The notes below the pieces were generated by a model. The model was not told the DNA's origin. It searched no databases and worked only from the letters and a program-made list of their open reading frames with translations. Made by a program: the position numbers and the translations under genes. 64,000 nucleotides of DNA from NCBI GenBank assembly GCA_003833135.1, contig QZLH01000002.1:277896-341895 (forward strand), read 5' to 3'. Numbering within the stretch: the stretch's first letter is position 1; every line of letters begins with the position of its first letter. The stretch comes from Oehlia diaphana. Lineage: Eukaryota; Glomeromycota; Glomeromycetes; Glomerales; Glomeraceae. This document shows, piece after piece, positions 22,108 to 32,160 of the stretch.

Positions 22108-24383
22108 ATGTTGTCAGGAGTAGTGTCAAATGTATTAATCTATATTGTATTAGCAATATTCTTAGGAATTGGAATTTACGCAGGATATAAGAAAACAAAA
22201 AATAAATCTGATTATCTTTCCTCATTGGGTACTCAAAATGCAGTCGCTCTAGGTTCTAATTGGTTTGCTTCAAGTAAGAACTTAATTATATGAAGAAAAA
22301 GATCCGTTTGAGAAAATTTTTGAGGCGGCGGGTTTGTATAACAGTGTATTTATACGCTGTACAGGTAAGGTGCTCCATCAATGAAAGTGCCAATGATTGA
22401 GACTCGTTTGATGTTATGTAATAATTCGAGGAATTCTTATTATTATGTAAATTATTCACCTTTCGTTGCTGCAAATAATGTGTATATAAATTTTCTTTTT
22501 TTTTGCATTCACAATCCAGTAATTACTCTTGAATATTTACATAATATCTTTCGATTCTCTGATAAAAATTAATAAAATTTGGATTGGTACTACGGGTGCT
22601 CAACCTTTCATGTGTTTTTAAAATAAAAACTGAAAGGTTGGGCTGAGAAAGCACCGTTAACTACCTGATCAGGGTAATACCTGCGTAGGGAAGCTGCCAC
22701 TTCAAATACTCTTTTCATTTACGTCCGGGTTTCATTATTTTATTCTTTCTTCTTAGGTATCGGTTCATCTATATTATATTCTTTTCCCGAAGTTGGTACC
22801 ATAGCAGGATTATTAGGCGTAATTATGTATGCTTTTGGAAGTATTATACCTTTATTTGTATTTGCATGGCTTGGACCTTTGATTAGGAAAAAATGTCCCG
22901 AAGGATTTACTTTGACCCAATTTGTTCTGGAAAGATTTGGACGCTTGAATCAAATTTATGTTTCTTTAATGTCAATTGCTTATATGTTTTGCTTTATGAT
23001 AAGCGAGTTATCAGCTGTTGGCAATATTTTGGCGACATTGACGGGTGTAGATAAACTTGCTCCAGTTATTTGCATCGCAATAGTTACAACTCTTTACACT
23101 GGTACTTATCAAGATTCAAAAAAAAAAAAAGTTCTTTTCTTTTACTTCATTCAAATTAAAAATTTTATTATTTTAAATAGGATATGGAGGTTTACGTGCA
23201 TCCTTGATCACGGATAATATTCAAGGATGGGCTATTATTTTACTTGTTGTATTGTCTATAATTGGATTGGCAACTTCAATAAGAATTGAGAAATCAGTTA
23301 TCGATAATTCCGATCTCTTGAAATCAAATTCTTTAGGATGGCAACTACTTTACATCATGCCCGTTGCAGTCTCATTCGCGACACTTTTCCACGAGGTATC
23401 TAATGAATATTACATACATTTTTATTAATCTCTCTCTTCTTAACCTCGGCTCTTTTCTGTTTTGTTAAGGGTTTCTGGCAACGCGCATTTTCATCAAAGA
23501 ATGATCGTGAATTGCGTCTTTCCGCAGTTTATGGTTCAATTATGTTATTTCCTGTTCTTGTATTTCTCGGTCTCACCGGAATGATAGCTGTATGGTCTGG
23601 ATTATGGCCAGGAGAGGAAAATTTAGAAGCATATTTAGCATTTTTCACTTTATTTAAAGTATTACCAGACTGGGTTAGCGGAATTACTGTAGTGTTAGCC
23701 GTTAGTATGAGTTGTGCTGCTTATGATACATTAATTAGTGCGACAACAGCTAACTTTTCAAATGATATATTTAACAATCGTCTTCCATTGAATGTTACTC
23801 GTTTTTTATCACTTATTGCTAATGTTCCAGCTGGTAAGAAGAAACCATTTTTTTTTAAAGTGATATTATTAATTGTTTTTTTAACTCAATCCGTATTTTG
23901 GTAGTTTATTGGGGACTGAAAGATTTAGACGTGTTGAGGGTTTTTCTTATTGCAGATCTCTTGGCAGCATCCACAATGCCTCCAATATTATTAGGTTTAA
24001 TAGATTCGCTATACTTTCTCAACTGGATCGACGTATTATTGGGAGGCATAGGAGGTTTATTTGGTGTCTTCATCTTTGGTTCAATTTTCTATCATAATGC
24101 TAAAGACGGAATTGAATTAATCGGTCTACCTTTAGGGCTTTATATTACTGATTATAGTGTATTAGGAGCATTTATTGTTGCACCTTTATCTTCAATTTTC
24201 TTTACTTTCCTTTCTTTTGGTGTAAGATTGACTAGTGTGTGGGTATTTGCTAAAATTAGGGGAGAAAAGTTTGTGTTCCCTGAGAAGCCTGAAGTTGTTG
24301 ATACTAAGAAATATGCTGGTAATAAATTTAAGGATGATACGGAAGCTATTCAATCTTCTGACCCTGATGAAATAGAAATTTAA
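22108..24383 (+). CDS. DUR31: sodium:solute symporter (DUR3/DUR31-like), predicted thiamine transporter
   Basis: Five exons: 22108-22273, 22757-23101, 23181-23395, 23470-23833, 23905-24383; 1569 nt, 522 aa. It is a polytopic membrane protein of the SSS family. It has the N-terminal LGIGIYAGYKKTKN loop, the NWFASS...GIGSSILYSFPEVG segment of the first discontinuous helix, GGLRASLITDNIQG and HEGFWQRAF, all typical of the DUR3 group. At 522 aa it is shorter than most DUR3 proteins (about 650-700). DUR3 members move urea and polyamines; the DUR31 branch in Candida moves thiamin under a TPP riboswitch. The intron-1 aptamer here points to thiamine as substrate. The start was chosen at 22108 because the in-frame ATG at 22015 opens a T-rich leader. 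Symbol by family analogy; urea or polyamine transport cannot be excluded. Confidence 0.8.
22334..22373 (+). promoter_or_regulatory. alternative 5' splice site with adjacent hairpin in intron 1
   Basis: A near-consensus donor ACAG|GTAAGG has its GT at 22365. It competes with the coding donor TCAA|GTAAGAAC at 22274. Use of it would retain 91 nt and stop translation after six extra codons (stop at 22291-22293). CAGGTA (22362-22367) is complementary to TACCTG (22662-22667), and GGTGC (22369-22373) to GCACC (22651-22655), both inside the TPP aptamer. A hairpin (CAGTGTA / TACGCTG, loop TTTA) sits just 5' of the donor. Confidence 0.55.
22585..22699 (+). promoter_or_regulatory. TPP (thiamine pyrophosphate) riboswitch aptamer in an intron
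   Basis: All conserved parts are visible. P1: TGGTA (22585-22589) with TGCCA (22695-22699). P2: GGTGC (22595-22599) with GCACC (22651-22655). P3: a perfect 10-bp stem CAACCTTTCA (22601-22610) with TGAAAGGTTG (22631-22640), 20-nt loop. The pyrimidine-sensing core CTGAGA is at 22643-22648. P4: CTAC (22661-22664) with GTAG (22685-22688). P5: CAGG (22670-22673), loop GTAATA, CCTG (22680-22683). The pyrophosphate side has ACCTGATC and GCGTAGGGAA. It lies in the sense strand of intron 1 (22274-22756) of the transporter. Eukaryotic TPP riboswitches usually act by steering splicing. Confidence 0.96.
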
Positions 24384-24834
24384 TTTTCTTCGCGAAAAAT
24401 GTACTTTAATCAACTAAAGAATATTATATGTATTATTAATTTTATTAATTTATTATTTATTTAATTATCGAATAAAATTATCAATCGAATTATTACATCG
24501 TAATTTCGTTTTAACAATCTACAATTGACAAGTGCAAGCGTCACACAAGTATCTACATGAGTATACGTAACTTTCCGCTAACGCTAAGTTTTAATTTCGT
24601 TCCATTAAATGTTCTTTTCGTAAAAGAAATAAATTATGAAGTAAGATAATGGATAAGGTGAATCAAATATTTGTTTTTCAAAGTTTGAGAGAAAATAAAA
24701 TTTTCTAATATATAAATATTTTAGGTTCTATTTCTTGCAAATTTTTTTTTCTTTTTCTTTTTTCCTAACAAATGTTTTGAACTGTAATTCCGTTGATTCA
24801 CACTTGAATCATTTGAATAGATTTGAATGATAAG

Positions 24835-24867
<33 letters not shown>

Positions 24868-25497
24868 TTTTTTTTTAAAAAAAAATTCTTTCATATCCTA
24901 ATTGTATATATTTTATTTAAGGTCTATTCGGTGTTTATTTTGTTTTTCTTTATTCACAATTTTGCTTGAAAAGCTGCAATTGGATCGGATATATTATATC
25001 AAAATCAATGAGATCAATAAAAGCAATCTCATGTTCATAATAAAAATTAACGGAGTTGGGGGATAACTGATATAACAACCGGGCAGGAAGGACTACGTAG
25101 GAATGTGGCAAGTGATCACGTTTTACACGCTTAAATATGTCAAAGATGAATTAATCATAATAGTGAAGTATAAGCGTTTTATAATGCCCGATACGTGTTC
25201 TTAATTAATACTATAATTTTTAGGATTTGGTACTAGAATTGACTTTTAAGAAGAAATAATATTTTAGAAGTTTAATAATTTGTGAAAATTCAAAAAAATT
25301 TTATTAGGATTAAAAAAAAAACTTTTTTTTTTGATCAAAGGTTTGAAATTTAACGAAAAATCATAGTGCATCCTATAGACCTGCAAAACCAAATAATCGA
25401 TTAAACGATATATATACAGTATACATGTACAAATTAACAAATAATCTGCAATTAATTAATTATATTTTATTTGATTAGAGTTTAAAATTTTTTAATT
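24384..25497. other. intergenic spacer with 30-base A run
   Basis: 3' flanks of the convergent transporter and ELP3 genes. It contains an uninterrupted A run at 24835-24864, a T/A homopolymer palindrome just after it, and another at about 25312-25334. No gene or relic is seen. Confidence 0.6.
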
Positions 25498-27217
25498 TTA
25501 AATTAAAATTTTTGACATATAAGGACCATCTAAAGTATAACCTAATTTTTGATAATATTTTCTTACGCCAACACCACTAATAACAGCTAATTTAGAACTA
25601 CCATGTTCAAACTTAGCAATTCTTTCAGCCTCCTCCATTAATAAAGTACCATACCCTTGATGTTGAAATTTAGTAGGATCTCTATTATGCATAGGTACAA
25701 CACTACCATAAACATGTAATTCTCTAACAATAGAAGTAGGACAAGAAGTTAATTCGGGGCGAAAGGTGGTCGAAGAACATTTTCTTAATCTTAAAAGACC
25801 TATTAAAATGTCTTGTTTTGGATCTTCATATGATAAAAACGTTTCCCATCCACCATTTGCTACATAATCTCTTCTTATTAACTCAACCTCATCAGGTCTA
25901 ACTTTATTATGAATATCAACAATACCAACTTCTCTCGTTCTAACATCCCTACATTCAATACCTAAATCTTTCATTCTATTTAATGCTAATTCACGTAAAT
26001 TTCCATGTTCAACGCCGGAAGTAACTAATGGCATTGGGATGTCTCTTTGAACACGATATACTCTCGTCCATGGAGGTACCAAAGCCAATATTCTCGCCAC
26101 TAAATCAACTAATGCATTTGGAGTATAATTTTTGTATCTTCCCGTTCTCCATAATTCGTATAAACCAGTTCCGCGAATTACCAAAGTAGGGTAAATTTTC
26201 AATCCATCTGTACGAAATGCTGGATTTTCAAAATATTCTTTAAATTGTTCCAAATCACGTTCCATTCCAACATTTGGTAAATCAGGCATCATGTGAGAAA
26301 CTACTTTATATCCACAATCTTTTGCTAATTGGAATGTCTCTATAACGGCTTTAACAGTGTGACCTCTATTTGTATCTCTCGCAACATCCTCGTATACACT
26401 TTGAACTCCAATTTCCAATCTAGTACATCCATATCTCAACATTTGACTTAAATGAGGTTTAAGACAATAATCAGGACGTGTTTCAATCGTGATCCCAATA
26501 CATTTTGTCATGCTTTGCTCAGAATATCTTACAGACTCATCAACATCATTTGTTGTATGTCCCGATAATGCATTATGTAGATTAGCAATAAACCAATTTC
26601 TATAGTCTTCAGGTAATGACATAAATGTACCTCCCATTACAATATATTCAACTTTATCCACATTATGCCCGAGACTTTTTAATTGATCGACTCTTCCTCT
26701 TGCTTGTTCCAACGGATCATATCTTGCCCTTATAGCTCTCATACTAGTTGGTTCATATCCCGTATATGATTGTGTAGAATATTCAAAATCAGAATCTGGT
26801 CCTCCCGGACAATATACACAAACATTTCCTGTTACTGCAATATGTGGGCATCTATGTGGTTTACACATAACTGCTACTATCGCAATCCCTGAAGCTGTTC
26901 TAACGGGTTTCGCTTTAAGTTTAGGTAATAATGCCTGTTTATATTGTTCGGGTATAGCTGCTATAATATCAACTAATTTTGGTTGATTATTCAATTTATT
27001 CAAACGAGAATATTTAGTCTTCAATCCATTTAAGTTAATGTCTTTTGAATTCTCTTGCGCTATTATTAATTCATTAACTATTTCACTACAAGCTTTAACC
27101 ATTAATTCGGCCTACACATTATAAATAAAAAATAAGTTATTAAACTATGAATGATGAATAACGTAATAGAATGTCACTGCAAACCTGAGTTGGCCCTTTT
27201 TTGTTTTTTGTAGCCAT
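25498..27217 (-). CDS. ELP3: Elongator complex catalytic subunit Elp3
   Basis: Two exons: 27217-27185 ([11 protein letters not shown]) and 27111-25498; 1647 nt, 548 aa, close to yeast Elp3 (557 aa). The radical-SAM domain has the C-x9-C-x2-C cluster motif (Cys 99, 109, 112, in [14 protein letters not shown]) with [14 protein letters not shown] and [12 protein letters not shown] downstream. The C-terminal GNAT acetyltransferase domain has the acetyl-CoA loop [14 protein letters not shown] and the [13 protein letters not shown] segment. Elp3 makes the cm5-type modification of wobble uridine in tRNA within the Elongator complex. Start chosen because the short first exon supplies the conserved GPTQAELM leader. 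All key residues appear intact. Confidence 0.97.
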
Positions 27218-27755
27218 AATTTATTATATCGAAAATATCGAAAAGAAAAAAACTAGAAATTTTTTTTACAATACTATATTTAATGTGAAATCATGAGATA
27301 ATCATGTGCACTATAATACCCTTAACTCTAAAGAACCGGCAAAATAAAATCCGGCTAGAGGCAACGGATTAATCGTTTAAATAACGTCAAATTTTTTATG
27401 TAATTTTATTAGCACAATAATACAAGGGAAAAGGACGAATTGTGTCAATTATATTAATATTGCGTTGAAAGATTAACTAACTTATTGTTTATTGAAATAA
27501 ACCCAATAAAAGTAAAAAAAAAAAAATAGATTCTAATAATCTAATTTATAAAAATTGATTTTTTAAAAAAAATCTGAAATATTTAATAAAAAAAAAAAAA
27601 TAAAGGATATGAATTCAAAATATAAATAAATTTTATTTTTAAACCGAAGATTATATAAGGGCTATGTATATCTTCAAATTGTGAGATAATCGTCCTCCTC
27701 TCGAAAATGAAATAAATAAAATAAAATATATGTTTATTTTAAGTTATAAATTACC
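27218..27755. other. spacer between kinase stop and ELP3 start
   Basis: Holds the ELP3 promoter on its right-to-left side and the kinase 3' end. Several A runs (about 27514-27526 and 27588-27600). No other feature. Confidence 0.4.
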
Positions 27756-29151
27756 TTAAATTTTGCAACTTTCTAGGTTGTTACAATTTCTATCATTGTA
27801 TGAATCAATGCTTGTAATAATTCGAGAAGAATATGTCGAATATATAGAATATGCAGAAGATGTAGGATGTATTGAATTTTTGCCGCTTTTACAGGTACTA
27901 CTTGAAGGTATAGTCGTCTTATTTATTTTATTTTTTTTATTTACTTTATCCGCTTTTCTAATTTGTTTAATTAATTCACTCCGATTATTTGCTTTATTTT
28001 CAGATTCTTCTATCATTCCATGTAAAATGAATGAGAGTTCTCCTGCTGTTGGTCGGTTTGAAGGTTTTAGATCTATACATCTATTGAATAAATCCAAAAT
28101 TAATTGAGGTACTGCAATATTAAATTTTAAATTTATTTCCCCTCTACAAACTTCAACAATATTTGAGTTTATATCATGACCATGATACGGAGGTAATTCT
28201 GAAATTACTTCATACATAATAATTCCAAAACTATATATATCACAAGCTTTAGTATAATTTTCTCCTCGTAGAATCTCGGGGGCTATATACTGTATCACAC
28301 CATATATTTCGTTTTTTGCAGTGTTGGTATGATTTGCAGGTTTACATAATCCCATATCAGTTATACAAGTAATATCTTCGCGATCGTCGTGAATTAGTAT
28401 GTTACCACTATGTAAATCTCGATGAATAAAATTTTTATGAATTAGGCTAAGTCCAAGTGCAATATTATAAAGAAGACTAATCTTGTTTTTCCATCTTAAT
28501 TCCTTGCGATTCTTTTTAGATAAATAATTTCGTAGACTTCCATTCTCCGCATATTCCAAGACCATCATATAATTTTTTGATTCTGGATCTTGAGTTATTC
28601 CATACAACTTAATAATGTATGCTGAATCAAGTTTTCTATGACATGTAATCTATGTGTATATGTTATGTATATATATAATATATATAATATATTAAAATTA
28701 GTATAAATTGGTGTTTTAAAAAATACACGAAATTTCATTAAATGATATACTCTACCTCGTTGATAAAATCTAATTTAACATCTTTTGAATTAAATAAACT
28801 TTTCAAAGCTATGAATTCATTTGGACGATTTCTATCCCAATCTTTTCTTTCATCATTCCATTTACGTATCCATCCATCCTTCCATTTTGCTTTATAGACT
28901 TCGCCAAACCCGCCTTTTGCAAGATATTTAATATCATAAAATCTTTCATGTGGCATCCACTCTAATACTTCATAATGTGCGTTTGCGGATAACTGAGCAT
29001 TTTGAATAAATTTATCAATATCTTTATTATCGCTTGTCCAATTTTTAAAATTTTGTTCAAAATGTTTTGCATTACATATTCGACACCAATTAAAATCGGT
29101 GTTTGCTTGATTACACTTCGAACATTTTCCATATAAATCAAGTTGACTCAT
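27756..29151 (-). CDS. zinc-ribbon protein kinase of the glomeromycete TKL-like family
   Basis: Two exons: 29151-28756 and 28649-27756; 1290 nt, 429 aa. An N-terminal ribbon has C-x2-C pairs at 10/13 and 23/26. The kinase domain has a glycine loop KGGFGEVYKAKW (80-83), an insert before the ATP lysine (FIALKSL, Lys 117), the catalytic loop HRDLHSGNIL (Asp 210), then DMG in place of DFG (230-232), YIAPEIL, and the DIYSFGIIMYE helix. The C-terminal 100 residues are basic then Ser/Thr/Tyr-rich. Catalytic residues are present, so it is probably active. The kinase resembles the very large family reported from Rhizophagus; substrate unknown. A decayed relative lies at 19972-20330. Confidence 0.9.
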
Positions 29152-29351
29152 TGTATTGATTGTGAACGTTATTAAGGTATTTCGGGTTCATTCGTTAGTA
29201 AAAAGTGTAAAAATTGATTTTATTTATACATAAAACCGAAAAAGAAGATCATGCATTGCAATAAGTCATGCAGAAATGTTGGTTTATTTTCTTAATCTTC
29301 ATGAGATAATCTCCGTGATTATGCTTAAACTGTATGATTATGTAGTCAAGA

Positions 29352-29775
29352 ATTAAAATTCTTTTGAAATAGGAACGCCCACCGTATAATCTGTATTTCT
29401 TCTTTATCTATTTCTTGATATAATATAGTGGCTTTTGGTGGAAATCCATGAAAGAGTTCTAAGCGTTATCATTCTCCCTTTTATAAAAAACGTCTATGTG
29501 CATTATGCATATGCCAGTAATTGTAATGAAAATCGTATTTAGTCCTAATTCATTATGTACTGTGTTGTGTGCATGCATAATAATATGAATATTATGAAAA
29601 TTTTTGTCAGTTTAAAAATAAAAAATAACGATAAGGATCGGTCACCGAAATTTTGATAGTACTATATACGGTTTAATGGCTACTTTTTTTTTTTAAAGTA
29701 CTGTAATTTGTAATGTAATTTGCAAACATATTTTAATTGCTTAGAAAATCCTTATATAAATAATTCTCGCAATAA
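29352..29775 (+). repeat. orphan copy B of the MYND-gene upstream region
   Basis: Begins AGAATTAAAATTC, TTTTGAAATA, GGAACGCCCACCGTATAAT and continues with AAATCCATGAAAGAGTTCTAAGCG, matching the reverse complement of 18860-18350 block for block. Further shared blocks are TGCATTATGCAT, GTGCATGCA, AATAACGAT and TGTAATTTG. No reading frame of the MYND protein follows. Confidence 0.65.
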
Positions 29776-29975
29776 AGTTTGACCGGTTAAAATTTTAATA
29801 TTAGATTTCGGCAGATATGCTTGAAATCAGTATCTTAAATATAAACTAACTTGAACTTAGACAATGTAACATTATGTATCAGAAGGAAAGGCTGAAAAAA
29901 CTGAAAGTTTAAGAATTTCATTTAAAGGATAAATATATGTATATTTTTTTTTGTAAGAAAATATAGACTTCGTCC

Positions 29976-30300
29976 GGAATTAAAATTCCTTTGAGAATGT
30001 TCATCATGCAAGCTGTATAATGTCTGTATTTCTCCTACAGAAAGCATACTAACTATTGGCGTAGCATATGTACGCCAGAAATTGTTATATTTATGATATT
30101 ATGCATGTACATAATAATACATATTACGAGACTTTATTCTTTATAATATGACAAACACTTATCAAATTAACACAGTTATTTTAAGTTTAAAGAATGAATG
30201 TTATCTCACTATTCTTTGTTTTAATAAAGGTGCTGTAAATTGTAATCATATTTAGTTGCTAGAAGTCCTCCTATGAATATTTATATATAAAAAGAAAAAA
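29976..30300 (+). repeat. orphan copy C of the MYND-gene upstream region
   Basis: Begins GGAATTAAAATTCC, TTTGAGAATGTTCATC and a TGTATAATG box, then shares ATTATGCATGTACATAATA and GTAAATTGTAATCATAT with copies A and B. No MYND coding sequence follows. Confidence 0.6.
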
Positions 30301-30401
30301 TAAAATTCTTGTATTAATCTGACTAATCAACATAAAATATCTTTTTTGTGCCTAATCATGGGAGACATAAATGCTTGGATCCGTATCATCGCAAATTCAC
30401 A

Positions 30402-30460
30402 GGAATTAAATTCCGTCATTTGAAACGCTCACAATGTATTGTAAACCGTGATATATAATC
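30402..30460 (+). repeat. short partial copy D of the same core
   Basis: GGAATTAAATTCC, then TTTGAAACGCTCAC and GTAAACCGTGATA resemble the start of copies A-C. Only the core is left. Confidence 0.4.
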
Positions 30461-30539
30461 ATCTTGCCCGGTATGATATCACCTCCATTGTACGTATGGT
30501 ATGGTCGAATGGTCAGCTAACTAACCATACTTAATCAAT

Positions 30540-32160
30540 ACATACAAATGGAGATACTGCGTAAGTCTGCGTATTTCAGGTGATCGATTTCACATGACGA
30601 AGTTTATAGTCAGCTTTCAATAGATACATCCCTGGTGTGTACGTTATGAAGCACCATCTTTGCAAGTTGCATCTGTTTTTTGTTTTCTTCTGTTGGTGTG
30701 GATGGAGCTTTCGATTTGCACGATATTTTGAGTAATGTCCACTATGTGTCCTAAATCTAATAAACTAAGTAGATTTTTCATAATAGTAGAAAATTCGGTA
30801 TACCTTTTTTATGTCTTCTGGGAATTAATGAGTAATTAATGTAATATAGATGGAAATCCTGAACGTCTCCGCAATAAATATTGAGTTAATGCACATTGAT
30901 GTTTGTACAACCCAAAGAAAACACGGAAAAACTGGTGTAAACTTTTTTTACTGTTTACAACACTGAAATGGGTGAATATATTTATTGATAATTTTAGAAC
31001 ATACATAAAATACAGTAAATAGCTAACTAAGTAAGAAATCGCCAAAGAGTTAGTTTTTACCTCATCATCGCTATATCTCGATATTTCTTAGCCGAGTATG
31101 ATTAGATGAGCCAGGATGTAGACAATGCGGAAGTCTGATACAATGAGTAAATTGTTTTTAAAAATGGCAAATTTGCTATTTTGCCATTTATGAGCATAAC
31201 CGTATACCGACCATCAAACACTGTATCCAGATATATTTCTATCTGGTTTCTTGAATCGCTACCATCTTTGTGGTAGCGTTCAAAAGCTCTCAAAATATTT
31301 GCAGATCCTTTGTTATGTTGGTCGAAAGGGCTGACGGACACTTAGAGTCTTGGATAAATGTATATCCAATCATAAAATCGAACCGTGGATAATGTGAACT
31401 AAGGACTTGGCAATTTGCGGACTAGGAGCGAGTTGGTCCTTATCAAATGCTCGAACTGGATATGCATATCTGTTGTAGGGTTTCCGTCGCCTTGAATAAT
31501 ATATTACGATGGTTTAACATTTGTTGGAAGAGTACTTCCTCGAAATTATCTGGACTGAGATTTCCGTTTCTAAGAGACGTCACACTCTCATCTCTGGGTA
31601 ATGGGAAAGTCGATGCACATCAATGTGAGCATCCAATGCAGCGAGCACAGCGGTTTAAACAACACGAAAGAACCGGTATCAAGTGTTTCGAAATGATTTC
31701 TTGCAATGTTTGGAAGTTCACTATGTCGATCTTCACGGAAGCGCTCCACAAGTTCAGTTGCTGCTAATTAAATTCCTTATATATCAAAATATATGAGTTT
31801 TCGCGGAACGCAATTAGTAACTGCCTTCACCTTTGGCAATTCTTCATCTCCAAGGGTGGGGTGAAGTTTCAACAGACTATCTAAAATATCTTCTGGTAAC
31901 GGTCCAACAAATTCAATCCAATCGTTCATACCGTTTATTAGATAATTTTTCACAAACTTTGCGTGTGCTGCACCAGTCAAGACCACACGAGCTCCTAGAT
32001 TATTCTCACTCCAATATGTAAGGTTCATTAAGAATTTCAAGATATGAAGCCGAAGAAGTGCAGGAATAGTTTTATAGCTAAATAGTACATGGTGTTCATC
32101 AACTACCATAAGTGTTTGCGGGAGAATTTGGCACGTGACTCGGGTACGAATTTAGCATAT
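30540..32160 (-). pseudogene. decayed Crinkler (CRN)-like protein, NTPase and middle region
   Basis: Minus-strand frames read in order: LPQTLMVVDEHHVLFSYK (a Walker-B-like VVDEH), VVLTGAAHAKFVKNYLINGM, FVGPLPEDILDSLLKLHP and TNCVPRKL. After a stop come VERFREDRHSELPNIARN, FDQHNKGSANILRAFERY and DTVFDGRYTVMLINGKIAN, then a more eroded tail. This matches the ATPase and following region of Crinkler-like proteins in AM fungi. Stops and frameshifts are frequent and the P-loop end is missing, so it is a pseudogene. Crinklers are effector-type proteins that combine an NTPase with a nuclease domain. Confidence 0.6.

Noticed and set aside
22381..22572. 63-codon ORF between the decoy donor and the riboswitch
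   Set aside because: It lies inside intron 1 and contains no recognisable feature; the aptamer starts right after it.
31447..31767. 106-codon plus-strand ORF
   Set aside because: It is antisense to the Crinkler-like relic, whose minus-strand segments are recognisable.
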